DNA of 64,000 nucleotides from Mycobacterium sp. IS-1496. GTDB lineage: Bacteria > Actinomycetota > Actinomycetes > Mycobacteriales > Mycobacteriaceae. Both the position numbers and the translations under genes were made by a program. This document shows positions 50,176 to 59,364 of the stretch, piece by piece; the first letter of the stretch is position 1; each line of letters opens with the position of its first letter. The stretch is from the NCBI RefSeq assembly GCF_001499995.1, contig NZ_LQIU01000075.1:62001-126000 (forward strand). Reading direction: 5' to 3'. The notes under the pieces are model-generated. The model saw only the letters and a list, made by a program, of their open reading frames with translations. It had not been told where the DNA came from and searched no databases.

Positions 50176-51227
50176 TGGACCGCTACGAACTGCGCAGACT
50201 CGACTACAGCCTCTCCGAGGACCACGTCGACCTGCAGTCCGCCTACCGGCAGTTCTTCAAGACGCACTGCCCGATCGAGACCGTGCGGGCCGCCGAAGCG
50301 TCCGGTTTCGACAAGAGCCTGTGGGAACGGTTGTGCGCCATGGGTGCGACCACGATGGCGCTGCCCGAGTCGGCCGGCGGTGACGGCGCGACGCTGGTCG
50401 ATCTGACGCTGGTGGCCGAGGAGATCGGTCGCTCACTGGCACCCGTGCCGTGGATCGAGCACCTGGTGGCCGCCCGCCTGCTGGCCGCGCTCGACGGGAT
50501 GGAATCCGGCGTCGTCGCCGGGGAGGAACTGGCCGCCATCGACCTGCGCCTCGAAGCAGCGCCGGGGCCGAGGTTGATCACCGGCGGATCGATCGCCGAC
50601 CACATCATCGTGCGGGACGGCGACGAGGTCGTGCGGCTGGGCTTCGGCACCCGCCCGGGGCGCGTGGACAACATCGGCAAGCTCCCGATGGCGTGGGTGG
50701 ATCCGGGCTCGGCCGACACCCGCACGGTCCTTGCCGCAGGCTCGGACGCGGTCGCCGCCTACGGCCGCGCGCTGATGGAATGGCGGCTGCTCACCGCGGC
50801 CGCGCTCGTCGGACTCGTCGAAGAGACCATGACCATCGCCGCGGAGTTCGCCAAGAACCGGTACACGCTCGGTGTGCCCATCTCGACGCTTCAGGGCATC
50901 TCGCACCCGCTGGCCAACATCGCGATCGTCGTGCAGGGCGGGCGCAACCTGGTACGGCGCGCCGCCTGGTTCCTCGACAACGAACCCGACGAACGTCCGG
51001 AACTCGCGCCGTCGGCGTTCGTGTTCATGGCAGAGGAGGCCGCCAAGGCCGCGACCATGGCCGTGCACGTTCAGGGTGGCCTCGGGGTGTCGGCGGAGGC
51101 GGCGGCCACGGCGTATCTCGTCCGCGCCCGCGGATGGCCGCTGGCCGGCGGCGATCCCGGGCTGGCCGCCCAACGCATCGCCGCGATCGTCGCCGAGCGT
51201 GAGAGCCGCGCAGGACGGAGCGAGTAG
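50175..51227 (+). CDS. Acyl-CoA dehydrogenase, small partner
   Basis: A 350-residue acyl-CoA dehydrogenase-like protein, shorter than the usual 380-400. The N-terminal helices (FDKSLWERLCAMGATTMALPESAGG) and the C-terminal QGISHPLANIAIV and HVQGGLGVSAEAAA are visible, but the middle domain is cut down and lacks the SEPxAGSD FAD/CoA motif. It is therefore likely the structural partner in an alpha2-beta2 enzyme with the next gene, as with the small FadE of steroid pairs. The gene starts in a TGATG overlap and its stop abuts the partner's ATG. Confidence 0.87.
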   Translation: MDRYELRRLDYSLSEDHVDLQSAYRQFFKTHCPIETVRAAEASGFDKSLWERLCAMGATTMALPESAGGDGATLVDLTLVAEEIGRSLAPVPWIEHLVAARLLAALDGMESGVVAGEELAAIDLRLEAAPGPRLITGGSIADHIIVRDGDEVVRLGFGTRPGRVDNIGKLPMAWVDPGSADTRTVLAAGSDAVAAYGRALMEWRLLTAAALVGLVEETMTIAAEFAKNRYTLGVPISTLQGISHPLANIAIVVQGGRNLVRRAAWFLDNEPDERPELAPSAFVFMAEEAAKAATMAVHVQGGLGVSAEAAATAYLVRARGWPLAGGDPGLAAQRIAAIVAERESRAGRSE

Positions 51228-52409
51228 ATGGATTTCTCCCGGGTCGAACTGTCCGACGAGGATGCGCGATTTCGTGACGAGGTGCGCGCCTTCCTGCGTG
51301 AGCACGTGACCGAGGAGGTGAAACGGCGCGACCGCGAGACCGGCGACAACTTCGACGAAGGCGTCCACCTGGCCCTCGGCGCGGCCGGATACCTCGAGCG
51401 CGAGTGGAAGCCGGAGGCCGACGGCGGCTTCAGCCGTGTCCGCAGGCGCATCTGGGAACAGGAGAAGCGCCGGTTCCACGTGCCGTGGGTGACGTGGGGG
51501 ACGACGTCGATGGTGGCGCGCTCGGTGGACAGGTTCGCCACGCCCGAGGTCCGCGAAGAAGTCCTGCCGCGGGTGTTCAGCGGTCATGTGCGGTTGTGCC
51601 TCGGTTACACCGAACCCGAAGGCGGATCCGACATCGCGACCTGCAAGACCCGTGCGGTGCGGGAAGCGGATGGATCGACGTGGATCATCAACGGCTCGAA
51701 GATGTTCACCACGGGGGCGCACAACTGCCAGTACGTCTTCCTCATCACCAACACCGATCCGACGGCGCCCAAACACCGGAGCCTGACGATGTTCCTGGTG
51801 CCGCTCGACTCGCCGGGCATCGAGATCCAGGGCATCCGCACCGTCGACGGCGACCGCACCAACATCGTCTACTACAGCGACGTGCGGGTCGACGACCGCT
51901 ACCGCCTCGGCGAGGTCAACGGCGGGTGGACCGTGCTGCGGGAACCGCTCAACGCCGAGCACGGTGCGGTGGCCGCGGCCGAGGACGGTCTGGCCGACGT
52001 GTCGATCATGATGCACCAGGCCGGGTTCATGGCCGACGCCCTCGACCGGATCGCCGGGAAGGTCTGCCTCCCCGACCCAGGTGGGCGCCGGCTCATCGAC
52101 GACCAGTCGGTGGCTTTCCGACTGGGGCGCAGCGCGGCTCGGGTGGAGGCCGCACTGAGCGCCCCCAGCATCTTCGGCCGGGTCGCCATCGCGCAGACGA
52201 TGCGCGACGTCTCACCGGACCTGATGGACATCCTCGGCGCCGCGTCGTCGCTGCCCATCGGGACCGACGGCGCGGCCGACGACGGCGGCGCCGAGTACGT
52301 GTACCGGTTCGCCCCGTTGGTGGGGATCTACGGCGGCACGCTGGAGGTGTTCCGAAACATGATCGCGCAGTACGCGCTCGGTCTCGGGAAGCCGAGATAC
52401 GCGTCCTGA
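51228..52409 (+). CDS. Acyl-CoA dehydrogenase, catalytic partner
   Basis: A 393-residue acyl-CoA dehydrogenase. LGYTEPEGGSDIATCKT is the FAD/CoA motif, SKMFTTGAHNCQ and YYSDVRVDDRYRLGE are middle-domain marks, and GIYGGTLEVFRNMIAQ is the C-terminal site, where the usual SNEIQR is replaced by TLEVFR, keeping the Glu. It follows the small partner with no gap. The Arg/Trp-rich first 90 residues suggest a bulky substrate. It is the last gene of the rightward operon and ends 9 bp before the convergent thiolase-like gene. Confidence 0.9.
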   Translation: MDFSRVELSDEDARFRDEVRAFLREHVTEEVKRRDRETGDNFDEGVHLALGAAGYLEREWKPEADGGFSRVRRRIWEQEKRRFHVPWVTWGTTSMVARSVDRFATPEVREEVLPRVFSGHVRLCLGYTEPEGGSDIATCKTRAVREADGSTWIINGSKMFTTGAHNCQYVFLITNTDPTAPKHRSLTMFLVPLDSPGIEIQGIRTVDGDRTNIVYYSDVRVDDRYRLGEVNGGWTVLREPLNAEHGAVAAAEDGLADVSIMMHQAGFMADALDRIAGKVCLPDPGGRRLIDDQSVAFRLGRSAARVEAALSAPSIFGRVAIAQTMRDVSPDLMDILGAASSLPIGTDGAADDGGAEYVYRFAPLVGIYGGTLEVFRNMIAQYALGLGKPRYAS

Positions 52410-52418
52410 CGCGCGGAG

Positions 52419-53564
52419 TCACGTCGACACGATCGTGGCCGCCGCCGTGCCGGGAGCCCCGTAGAGCTGGGCGAAACCGACCCGCGGCTCACCGGGTACC
52501 TGACGGTCACCGGCTTCGCCCCGCAATTGCCGCACCAACTCGTGGATCTGACGCAGACCGGACGCGCCGATCGGCTCACCGTTGGCGATCAGACCGCCAT
52601 CGGTGTTGATCGGCAGCCGGCCGCCGATCTCGGTGGCCCCGTCGGCGAGCAGCTTCTCCTGCTCCCCGTCGGCGCAGAAACCACACTCGGCCATGTGGAT
52701 GATCTCCGCCCCGGCATCGGTGTCCTGCAACTGGACGACGTCGACGTCGCCCGGGGCGATACCGGCCTTCTCGAACGCCGCCCTGGCGGCGTAGACGGTC
52801 GGCGCGACGTCCTCCTCGACGGGAGCGAACGTCGTGTTCACCTCGTACGCGCCGTAGCGCCGGGTGCGAACCTCCACCGCGCGCAGATAGACCGGTTTCG
52901 CCGTGTAGCGGTGGGCGAGGTCGGCGCGGCACATCACCACCGCGGCGGCGCCCTCGTCGGGCGCGCAGAACATGTACTGCGTGAGCGGATAGTTCAGCAT
53001 CGTCGAATTGAGAATCTGCTCCTCCGGAATCGGCTTGCGCCGGAACGCATTCGGATTCAGTGCGCCGTTGCGGAAGTTCTTGGCGGCCACCTTCGCCAGC
53101 GTGGCGTGGGAGATCTGATGCTCGTAGAGGTAGCGGTTGGCCTTCATGCCGAAGAACTGCGTGGTCAGGTACTGGCCGTTCTCGGCGTACCACGACGGCA
53201 TTCCGACCAGCGCCGGATCCTCGGTGAACGCACCCCGCGGATGCTTGTCCAGGCCGATCGCGATGCCGATGTCGTAGTCGCCGACACGAATTCCGTCTGC
53301 GCAGGCCTTCAACGCGCTCGCCGCGGTGGCGCAGGCGTTGAACACGTTGGTGAACGGGATGCCGGAGAGCCCGACCATGCCGACGATGGCGTCGGGGTTG
53401 GCGACCGTCCAGCTGCCTCCGGTGGCGAACTGGACGTCGGACCACGCCACTCCGGCGTCGTCGACGGCGGCGAAGATGGCGTCGACACCCATCTGCATCG
53501 CCGTCTTGCCTTCGAACCGGCCGAACGGGTGCAGGCCGACACCAATGATCGCGACGTCGTTCAT
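52419..53564 (-). CDS. Thiolase-like lipid-transfer protein (Ltp/SCP-x type)
   Basis: A 381-residue thiolase-fold protein of the nonspecific lipid-transfer/SCP-x group, which includes Ltp2, an aldolase removing the last side-chain unit of steroids. Cys78 in NACATAASALKA is kept. The later segment NTDGGLIANGEPIGASGLRQIHEL takes the place of the GHPxGATG motif, without the usual His-Pro. Ltp2-like aldolases need a DUF35 partner, which is not found next to it. The promoter region holds the operator at 53582-53600, 18 bp before the ATG. Confidence 0.85.
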   Translation of the reverse strand: MNDVAIIGVGLHPFGRFEGKTAMQMGVDAIFAAVDDAGVAWSDVQFATGGSWTVANPDAIVGMVGLSGIPFTNVFNACATAASALKACADGIRVGDYDIGIAIGLDKHPRGAFTEDPALVGMPSWYAENGQYLTTQFFGMKANRYLYEHQISHATLAKVAAKNFRNGALNPNAFRRKPIPEEQILNSTMLNYPLTQYMFCAPDEGAAAVVMCRADLAHRYTAKPVYLRAVEVRTRRYGAYEVNTTFAPVEEDVAPTVYAARAAFEKAGIAPGDVDVVQLQDTDAGAEIIHMAECGFCADGEQEKLLADGATEIGGRLPINTDGGLIANGEPIGASGLRQIHELVRQLRGEAGDRQVPGEPRVGFAQLYGAPGTAAATIVST

Positions 53565-53581
53565 GCCGGTGATGTTATATC

Positions 53582-53600
53582 AACTGTAACGCTTACGGTA
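53582..53600. promoter_or_regulatory. TACTGTAA-N3-TTACAGTA-type operator
   Basis: AACTGTAACGCTTACGGTA matches 7 of 8 positions in each half. It lies 18 bp upstream of the thiolase-like ATG at 53564, an ideal place for repression. Confidence 0.6.
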
Positions 53601-53694
53601 AGCGCCGGAGCCGTGCGAGCGTGCGCAAAGTGCTGCCCGGCTACGGCGTGTCGATGAGCAGACACGAACGTTCGCGGAGAACGTGGGCGGCGGT

Positions 53695-54918
53695 TCAGGC
53701 GATTGCGCCCGAGTCCTTGAGCGCCTCGATGCGGTCCCAGTCCAGACCCAGCTCCATCAACACGATCTCGGTGTGTTCGGAGGCCTGCGGCGCGCGTGTG
53801 GTGACCAGCGGTTCGTGGTTGAACTGAACCGGCCCGCGCACCACCTTGAACGGGTCACCGCCGTCGGTTGCCTCAACCTCGACGACCATGTCGTTGGCGA
53901 TGGCCTGCTCGTCGGTGCCGAGGTCGACCAGGCTCTGGAACGGCGCCCACTGACCCTTCATGGTCTTGAGGTGTTCACGCCAATAGTCGAACGGCTTGCT
54001 CCGGATCGACTCGGTGATGAGTTCGACTGCCGCCTCGGCATTCTGGATGAGCGGCATGACGTCGTTGAAGCGCGGATCGTCGGCCAGTTCGGCCAGGCCC
54101 AGATGTTCGAAGGCATCGCGGATGTAGCCGGTCGGGCTGACGATGCACAAGTTGATGGTGCCGCCGTCGGAGGTCAGGTAGTTCGCCATGAAGGGGTTGA
54201 CCGACGTGGTGGTGCCCGGCATCAGCGAACGCATCGTCTCGCCGGTCTCCATCCCCTGGGTGACGCTGGCGCCCGCCGCCCACCAGGCGGTGCTGAGCAG
54301 GGATACGTCGAGTTCGACCGCCTCGCCGGTGCGTTCGCGGTGGAACAGCGCCGCGGAGATGCCGCCGGCGATGTTCATCCCGCCGATCGAATCGCCGAAG
54401 GCGGGAATGCCCTGGGGCAGCGCACCGCCGATCTCCTCGGGGGTCAGCGCGTGCCCGACCCCGCTGCGGGTCCAGAACGCGGTGCCGTCGAAACCGCCGA
54501 CGTCCCGTTCGGGACCCTTGTCCCCGTAGGCGCTCCCGCGGGCGTAGATGATGTCCGGGTTGACCGCGCGGATGTGTTCGACGTCGAACTTGTTCTTCTG
54601 CCGCTGTGCCGGTAGGTAATTGGTCAGGAACACGTCGGCGGTCCTCGCGATCTCGTAGAGCACCTCCTGACCCTCCGGCGTCGACACGTCGATGCCGACA
54701 CTGCGCTTACCGCGGTTGGGGTGCTCGATCAGCGGGTGCCGGTTCGGATCGAGCTGGAACCCGCCCATGTTGATGAACCCGCGCTGGGTGTCCCCGCGCA
54801 CCGGGTGTTCGACCTTGATGACGTCGGCACCCCAGTCGGCGAGGATCGCACCCGCCGCAGGCACGAACGTGAACTGCGCGACCTCGAGGACACGTACGCC
54901 CTCCATCACCTTGATCAC
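53695..54918 (-). CDS. Class III CoA-transferase (CaiB/BaiF family)
   Basis: A 407-residue family III CoA-transferase or acyl-CoA racemase (AMACR-like). GVRVLEVAQFTFVPAAGAILADWGADVIKVE is the N-terminal mark, then NRGKRSVGIDV, ADVFLTNYLP, FDGTAFWTRSG, and FGDSIGGMNIAGGISAAL. The Asp of the GDSIGG region corresponds to the residue that carries the acyl/CoA intermediate in this family (commonly Asp in a GD motif). It could move CoA between pathway acids, or epimerise a 2-methyl centre as needed in branched side-chain oxidation. It shares a promoter region with the divergent aldehyde dehydrogenase. Confidence 0.88.
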   Translation of the reverse strand: MIKVMEGVRVLEVAQFTFVPAAGAILADWGADVIKVEHPVRGDTQRGFINMGGFQLDPNRHPLIEHPNRGKRSVGIDVSTPEGQEVLYEIARTADVFLTNYLPAQRQKNKFDVEHIRAVNPDIIYARGSAYGDKGPERDVGGFDGTAFWTRSGVGHALTPEEIGGALPQGIPAFGDSIGGMNIAGGISAALFHRERTGEAVELDVSLLSTAWWAAGASVTQGMETGETMRSLMPGTTTSVNPFMANYLTSDGGTINLCIVSPTGYIRDAFEHLGLAELADDPRFNDVMPLIQNAEAAVELITESIRSKPFDYWREHLKTMKGQWAPFQSLVDLGTDEQAIANDMVVEVEATDGGDPFKVVRGPVQFNHEPLVTTRAPQASEHTEIVLMELGLDWDRIEALKDSGAIA

Positions 54919-54967
54919 TGGATCTCCTGACGTCTCGACGGGGCAGACAGGCGCCGCGGTGCTGGGT

Positions 54968-54986
54968 TACCGTAATGGTTACAGTT
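54968..54986. promoter_or_regulatory. TACTGTAA-N3-TTACAGTA-type operator
   Basis: TACCGTAATGGTTACAGTT matches 7 of 8 positions in each half. It lies between divergent starts at 54918 and 55018, about 50 bp from the first and 32 bp from the second. Confidence 0.65.
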
Positions 54987-55017
54987 ACGCCACCAACACG
55001 ATCCTATAGGAGGACCG

Positions 55018-56562
55018 GTGAGCGACGTCGTCGAGGACCGCACCGAGACGAGCGTCGACGTGGGTCAGCGGGCCGCCCGCAGGGCCGAACCGCGGATGCT
55101 GATCGACGGTGAACTGGTCGAGTCGTTCTCCGGCGCGCGGTTCGACAACCACAGCCCCGCGACGGGGCGGTTGCTGGGGGCCACCGCGGCCGGTACGGCC
55201 GAGGACATGGAGGCGGCGATCGCCGCCGCGCGGCGTGCCTTCGACGGCTCCGACTGGTCGGCCAATGGTGCGCTGCGCGCGCGCTGCCTGCATCAACTGC
55301 AGGAGGCCATCGAATCCGAACGCGAGGAACTGCGCGAGGAACTGGTCGCCGAGGTCGGCTGCCCGGTGATGTCGACCAGGGACGCCCAACTCGACTGGCC
55401 GCTGGCCGAAGCCCTGCGCTATCCCGCTGCGTTGGTCGACGACTTCGACTGGGCGCGAACGTTGTCCGGAGGTGGACTGTTCGGCGAGCGCAACGTGCGC
55501 ACCGTCGTGAAGGAGCCGGTCGGGGTGGTCGCCGCGATCACCCCGTCGAACTATCCGATCGAGGTGATCCTCAACAAACTCGGCCCCGCGCTGGCCACCG
55601 GCAACACCGTTGTCCTGAAACCGGATCCGCACACGCCGTGGAACGCCACCCGCCTCGGCCGGCTGATCGCCGAGCGCACCGACATCCCGCCCGGGGTGGT
55701 CAACGTCGTGCCGACGCCGTCCAACGAGGTGGCCGCCGTCCTCGGCGGGGACCCGCGCGTCGACATGGTGTCCTTCACCGGCTCCACGGCCGTGGGCAAG
55801 CAGTTGATGCGTCAGGGCGCGGAAACCCTGAAGCGGACGTTCCTCGAACTGGGCGGGAAGTCGGCGCTGATCGTGCTCGACGACGCCGAACCCGCGCGAA
55901 TCCTGCCCGGCGCCATCGGCGTGCTCGCGCACGCGGGTCAGGCGTGTGCGATGACGACGCGGCTGATCATCCACGAATCGCTGCTCGAGCAGGCGGTCGG
56001 TGAGATCGCCGCGGCGTTCGAGGCGGTACCGGTCGGCGACCCGGCGTCGCCGTCGACCTTCGTCGGCCCGCTCATCAGCGCCCGCCAGCAGCGCAAGGTG
56101 CTCGACGCGTGCGCCCGGGCGCGCGCCGACGGTGCACAGATCGTCACCGGCGGCGGACTCGTCGGCAACCTGCCCGACCACCTCGCCGGCGGCCACTTCG
56201 TCGCACCGACGCTGATCACCGGCGTGGACAACAGCGCGCCGATCGCCCGGGAGGAGATCTTCGGTCCGGTGCTGGTGGTCATCCCGTTCGGTGACGACGA
56301 CGAGGCGGTCCAGATCGCTAACGACAGCCCCTACGGTCTGGCCGGCGCGGTGGTGTCGTCCTCGATGGAGCGGGGTATGAGCATCGCCCACCGGGTGCGC
56401 ACCGGATCGATCGGCGTCAACGGCGGCATGTTCTACGGCGCTGACGCGCCGTTCGGCGGATACAAGAACAGCGGTATCGGAAGGCAGTGCGGGATCGAGG
56501 GTTTCGAGCAGTACCTGGAGACGAAGACCATCGCCCATCGGCTGCCGCGGGCGCGCGGCTAG
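55018..56562 (+). CDS. Aldehyde dehydrogenase
   Basis: A 514-residue NAD(P)-dependent aldehyde dehydrogenase. Glu277 in FLELGGKS is the general base and Cys310 in GQACAMTTR the nucleophile; PSNYPIEVILNKLGPALATGN is the nucleotide-side motif (with PSNYP for the usual PWNFP) and EEIFGPVLV is complete. It starts at GTG 55018 after AGGAGG. It would convert a side-chain aldehyde, for example from the P450s nearby, to the acid used by FadDs. Its end overlaps the convergent P450 gene by 4 bp. Confidence 0.92.
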   Translation: MSDVVEDRTETSVDVGQRAARRAEPRMLIDGELVESFSGARFDNHSPATGRLLGATAAGTAEDMEAAIAAARRAFDGSDWSANGALRARCLHQLQEAIESEREELREELVAEVGCPVMSTRDAQLDWPLAEALRYPAALVDDFDWARTLSGGGLFGERNVRTVVKEPVGVVAAITPSNYPIEVILNKLGPALATGNTVVLKPDPHTPWNATRLGRLIAERTDIPPGVVNVVPTPSNEVAAVLGGDPRVDMVSFTGSTAVGKQLMRQGAETLKRTFLELGGKSALIVLDDAEPARILPGAIGVLAHAGQACAMTTRLIIHESLLEQAVGEIAAAFEAVPVGDPASPSTFVGPLISARQQRKVLDACARARADGAQIVTGGGLVGNLPDHLAGGHFVAPTLITGVDNSAPIAREEIFGPVLVVIPFGDDDEAVQIANDSPYGLAGAVVSSSMERGMSIAHRVRTGSIGVNGGMFYGADAPFGGYKNSGIGRQCGIEGFEQYLETKTIAHRLPRARG

Positions 56563-57776
56563 GGTTCGGCGGGCCGGAACGTCACCGGTATCGCGGTCGG
56601 TGAGCGGAATGGCTGGCCGAAGATGTGCGGGTCGTCATCGGTGACCAGCCGCAGATCGGTTACCCGCTCGAGCAGGCATTCCAGGGCGACCCGGGTCTCC
56701 ATGCGTGCCAGGTGGAGCCCGAGACAGGTGTGCGCGCCGGCGGCGAACGAGATGTGGGGCGTGCGGTCGCGGAAGATGTCGAACTGCCCGGCGCGGTCCC
56801 AGCGCGTCTCGTCGCGGTTCGCCGAACCGATGCACGCGTCGACCACGGTGTTCTTCGGAACGGCCACGCCGGCGAGTTCGGTGTCGACGGTGGTGAACCG
56901 CTGCACCGTGGTCAGCGGTGTCTCGTAGCGCAGGCCTTCCTCGATGGCCTGGGGGATCAGCCCACGATCGGCCTGCACCGCGGCGAACTGGTCGGGATGG
57001 GTGAGCAGGAGAAACAGCAGGTTGCCCGAGGACCGGAACGTCGTCTCCAGGCCCGCGGGCAGCAGCAGGCGCAGAAACGAGTAGATCGCGTCGTCGCTGA
57101 GCCTCTCGCCGTCGATCTCGGCGGTGACGAGGTCGCCGATGATGTCGTCGGTCGGCTGCGACCGTCGCCGGTCGATCTGCTCGGCGAAGTAGATCTCGAG
57201 CGCCGCCGAGGCGTCGAACGCCCGTTGGTAGTTCACCGTGTAGCTGATCAACTCGACGGCACGCCGCCGGAACATCGGCAGGTCTTCCTCGGGCAGCCCG
57301 AGCAACCGTGCGATGACCCGGGTCGGGAATTCGAGGGTGAACTGGCGCGCCAGGTCAGCGGTACCGGCCTCGACGAATTCGTCGATGAGCGCGTTGACCA
57401 CGGGCCGCACGATCGTCGGCTCCCACTGCGCCAGCGATCTCGGCTTGAACGCCGCCGAGACGAGGTTGCGGTGGTCGCGGTGTGTTCGGCCCTCCATCGC
57501 GAGGATGGTGGGACCGGTGAACAGCCCGATCGTCGTGTCGTAGAGGGCGGAACTGAACACCTTGGCCTCGCGGAAGACCCGATTGACCGCGTCGAAGGAC
57601 ATGGCGGCATACCCGTCTGCGGGGCGCAGCGACTCCGGCGTTTTGGAGTAGTCGATCACGGTGCCGCGGAACACGCCGCCCGCACAGCGCTTCTCGGCGA
57701 AGTGGGGATAGGGGTCACGCAGGTAGCCGTCAGGCTTCGCGGCGGTGATGCCGTCGTCCCGAATCGGAGGTCCCAC
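56559..57776 (-). CDS. Cytochrome P450 (1)
   Basis: A 405-residue soluble bacterial cytochrome P450. The I-helix reads LLLPAGLETTFRS (acid-alcohol pair replaced by Glu-Thr-Thr), the K-helix ExxR is in EGLRYETP, and the heme loop FAAGAHTCLG holds the axial Cys. The N-terminus has no membrane anchor. Some features (SYTVNYQRAFD, DRTPHISFAAGAHTC) resemble P450s that hydroxylate terpenoid or fatty substrates. The start is GTG 57776, 11 bp from the perfect operator at 57788. No ferredoxin gene is seen nearby. Confidence 0.92.
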   Translation of the reverse strand: MGPPIRDDGITAAKPDGYLRDPYPHFAEKRCAGGVFRGTVIDYSKTPESLRPADGYAAMSFDAVNRVFREAKVFSSALYDTTIGLFTGPTILAMEGRTHRDHRNLVSAAFKPRSLAQWEPTIVRPVVNALIDEFVEAGTADLARQFTLEFPTRVIARLLGLPEEDLPMFRRRAVELISYTVNYQRAFDASAALEIYFAEQIDRRRSQPTDDIIGDLVTAEIDGERLSDDAIYSFLRLLLPAGLETTFRSSGNLLFLLLTHPDQFAAVQADRGLIPQAIEEGLRYETPLTTVQRFTTVDTELAGVAVPKNTVVDACIGSANRDETRWDRAGQFDIFRDRTPHISFAAGAHTCLGLHLARMETRVALECLLERVTDLRLVTDDDPHIFGQPFRSPTAIPVTFRPAEP

Positions 57777-57787
57777 GACGCCGACTT

Positions 57788-57806
57788 TACTGTAACCATT
57801 ACAGTA
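57788..57806. promoter_or_regulatory. Perfect 19-bp operator palindrome
   Basis: TACTGTAACCATTACAGTA has two exact 8-bp inverted arms around CCA. It lies between divergent starts (57776 and 57865), with a second weaker copy 29 bp to the right. Confidence 0.8.
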
Positions 57807-57816
57807 GTGGTGCGTT

Positions 57817-57835
57817 TACCGTTACCCTTACCGCA
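57817..57835. promoter_or_regulatory. Weaker tandem operator copy
   Basis: TACCGTTACCCTTACCGCA matches 6 of 8 positions in each half of the palindrome, with the same 3-nt centre. Its centre is 29 bp (nearly three helical turns) from the perfect copy. Confidence 0.5.
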
Positions 57836-57864
57836 CGGTCAACGAGAATCGACTGGAGCACGGG

Positions 57865-59355
57865 ATGACCACAGTCGCCGCACGGGTCGACAATGCCGGG
57901 GATCACGAACGGTTGCTCAGCGCACTGCACCGCCAGCGCAGCGCCTTCTTCACGGAGGGGCCGCCGACGGTCGCCCTGCGGCGTGACCGCATCGACCGGT
58001 TGACCGCGCTGATGCTCGACAACGCCGACGCCATCGTCGAGGCGATGGCGGCTGACTACGGGACGCGACCGAGACCGGGTGCCCTGTTCACCGAGATCAT
58101 GGGGGCGCTGCCGGTCATCGAGCACACCAGGTCCCATGTGGCGACATGGATGCGGAGCACCACCTTGCTGCGCCCCGCGCGGTGGGCGGGACTGAGGGCC
58201 GAGGTCGAACCCGTCCCGGTCGGGGTGGTCGGGATCGTCGGACCGTGGAACTTTCCCGTCAACCTCGTCGTCCTGCCCGCCGTCGCGGCGTTCGCGGCGG
58301 GAAACCGGGTGATGATCAAGATGTCCGAGATCACCGCACACACCGCCGAACTGCTGAAGGTTCTGGCGCCGAGGTATTTCGACGACGCCGAACTCACCGT
58401 GGTCACAGGCGGGCCGGACACCGCGGCGGCGTTCGCGGCGCTGCCGTTCGACCACCTGTTCTTCACCGGCTCACCGACCGTCGGCGCGTCCGTGCAGCGC
58501 GCCGCCGCGGCCAACCTCGTCCCGGTCACGCTCGAACTCGGGGGTAAGAACCCGGTTGTGGTCGGGCCGCGGGCCGACCTTCGGCGCTCCGCCGTGCGAA
58601 TCGCGCAGGGCCGCATGGTCAACGGCGGACAGGTGTGTGTCTGCCCCGACTACGTCCTGGTGGCCGATCACCTGGTCGACGCGTTCAGCGAGCTGGTTCT
58701 CGACACGTGGCGGCGGATGTTCCCGTCGATCGTCACCAACGACGACTACTGCTCGTCGGTCAACGACGCCAATTTCGCCCGTGTCGTCGGGCTGGTCGAC
58801 GATGCGCGCGACGGCGGCGCGCGCGTGGACAGCGTTGTCCCACCGGGGGAATCGCTGCCGGACCGCGCATCCCGCAAGATCGCCCCCACGGTGATCCGGA
58901 ACGTGGCGCCGACCATGCGCATCGCCTCCGAGGAGGTGTTCGGCCCGGTGTTGTCGGTGCTCGGATACTCCACCACCGACGAGGCCGTCGACCACATCAC
59001 CAGCGGCCCCGCTCCGCTGGTGGCGTACTGGTTCGGCCCCGACGACCGGGATTTCCGCACCTTCGTGCGCCGGACCCGCAGCGGCGGTGTCGCCCGCAAC
59101 GACTTCGCCGCACAGATGATCCCGTCGGGTGCACCGTTCGGCGGGGTGGGGCGCAGCGGGATGGGCGCCTACCACGGTAAGGCCGGGTTCGACACGTTCA
59201 GCCACCACCGGTCCGTCGTCGGTAGTGACCTGCCGTTCTCCATCACCGGGAGTGCCGCACCGCCGTTCGGGGCCGCCATGCGGCGCAGCACCGAGTTCCG
59301 GCTGCGGATGGCCCGCAACCGCACCCGTCGCCGGCTCCGGCGCAGCCAGGCGTAA
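57865..59355 (+). CDS. Aldehyde dehydrogenase, coniferyl/class 3-like
   Basis: A 496-residue aldehyde dehydrogenase of the shorter class 3/coniferyl-aldehyde-dehydrogenase type. GPWNFPVNLVVLPAVAAFAAGN is the nucleotide motif, Glu224 in TLELGGKNP and Cys258 in GGQVCVCP are catalytic. The C-terminal RMARNRTRRRLRRSQ is a very basic tail of unknown role, perhaps for membrane or DNA contact. It is separated by 9 bp from the P450 gene downstream, so the two are co-transcribed and the P450 may produce its alcohol or aldehyde substrate. Confidence 0.9.
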   Translation: MTTVAARVDNAGDHERLLSALHRQRSAFFTEGPPTVALRRDRIDRLTALMLDNADAIVEAMAADYGTRPRPGALFTEIMGALPVIEHTRSHVATWMRSTTLLRPARWAGLRAEVEPVPVGVVGIVGPWNFPVNLVVLPAVAAFAAGNRVMIKMSEITAHTAELLKVLAPRYFDDAELTVVTGGPDTAAAFAALPFDHLFFTGSPTVGASVQRAAAANLVPVTLELGGKNPVVVGPRADLRRSAVRIAQGRMVNGGQVCVCPDYVLVADHLVDAFSELVLDTWRRMFPSIVTNDDYCSSVNDANFARVVGLVDDARDGGARVDSVVPPGESLPDRASRKIAPTVIRNVAPTMRIASEEVFGPVLSVLGYSTTDEAVDHITSGPAPLVAYWFGPDDRDFRTFVRRTRSGGVARNDFAAQMIPSGAPFGGVGRSGMGAYHGKAGFDTFSHHRSVVGSDLPFSITGSAAPPFGAAMRRSTEFRLRMARNRTRRRLRRSQA

Positions 59356-59364
59356 AGGGAGACG

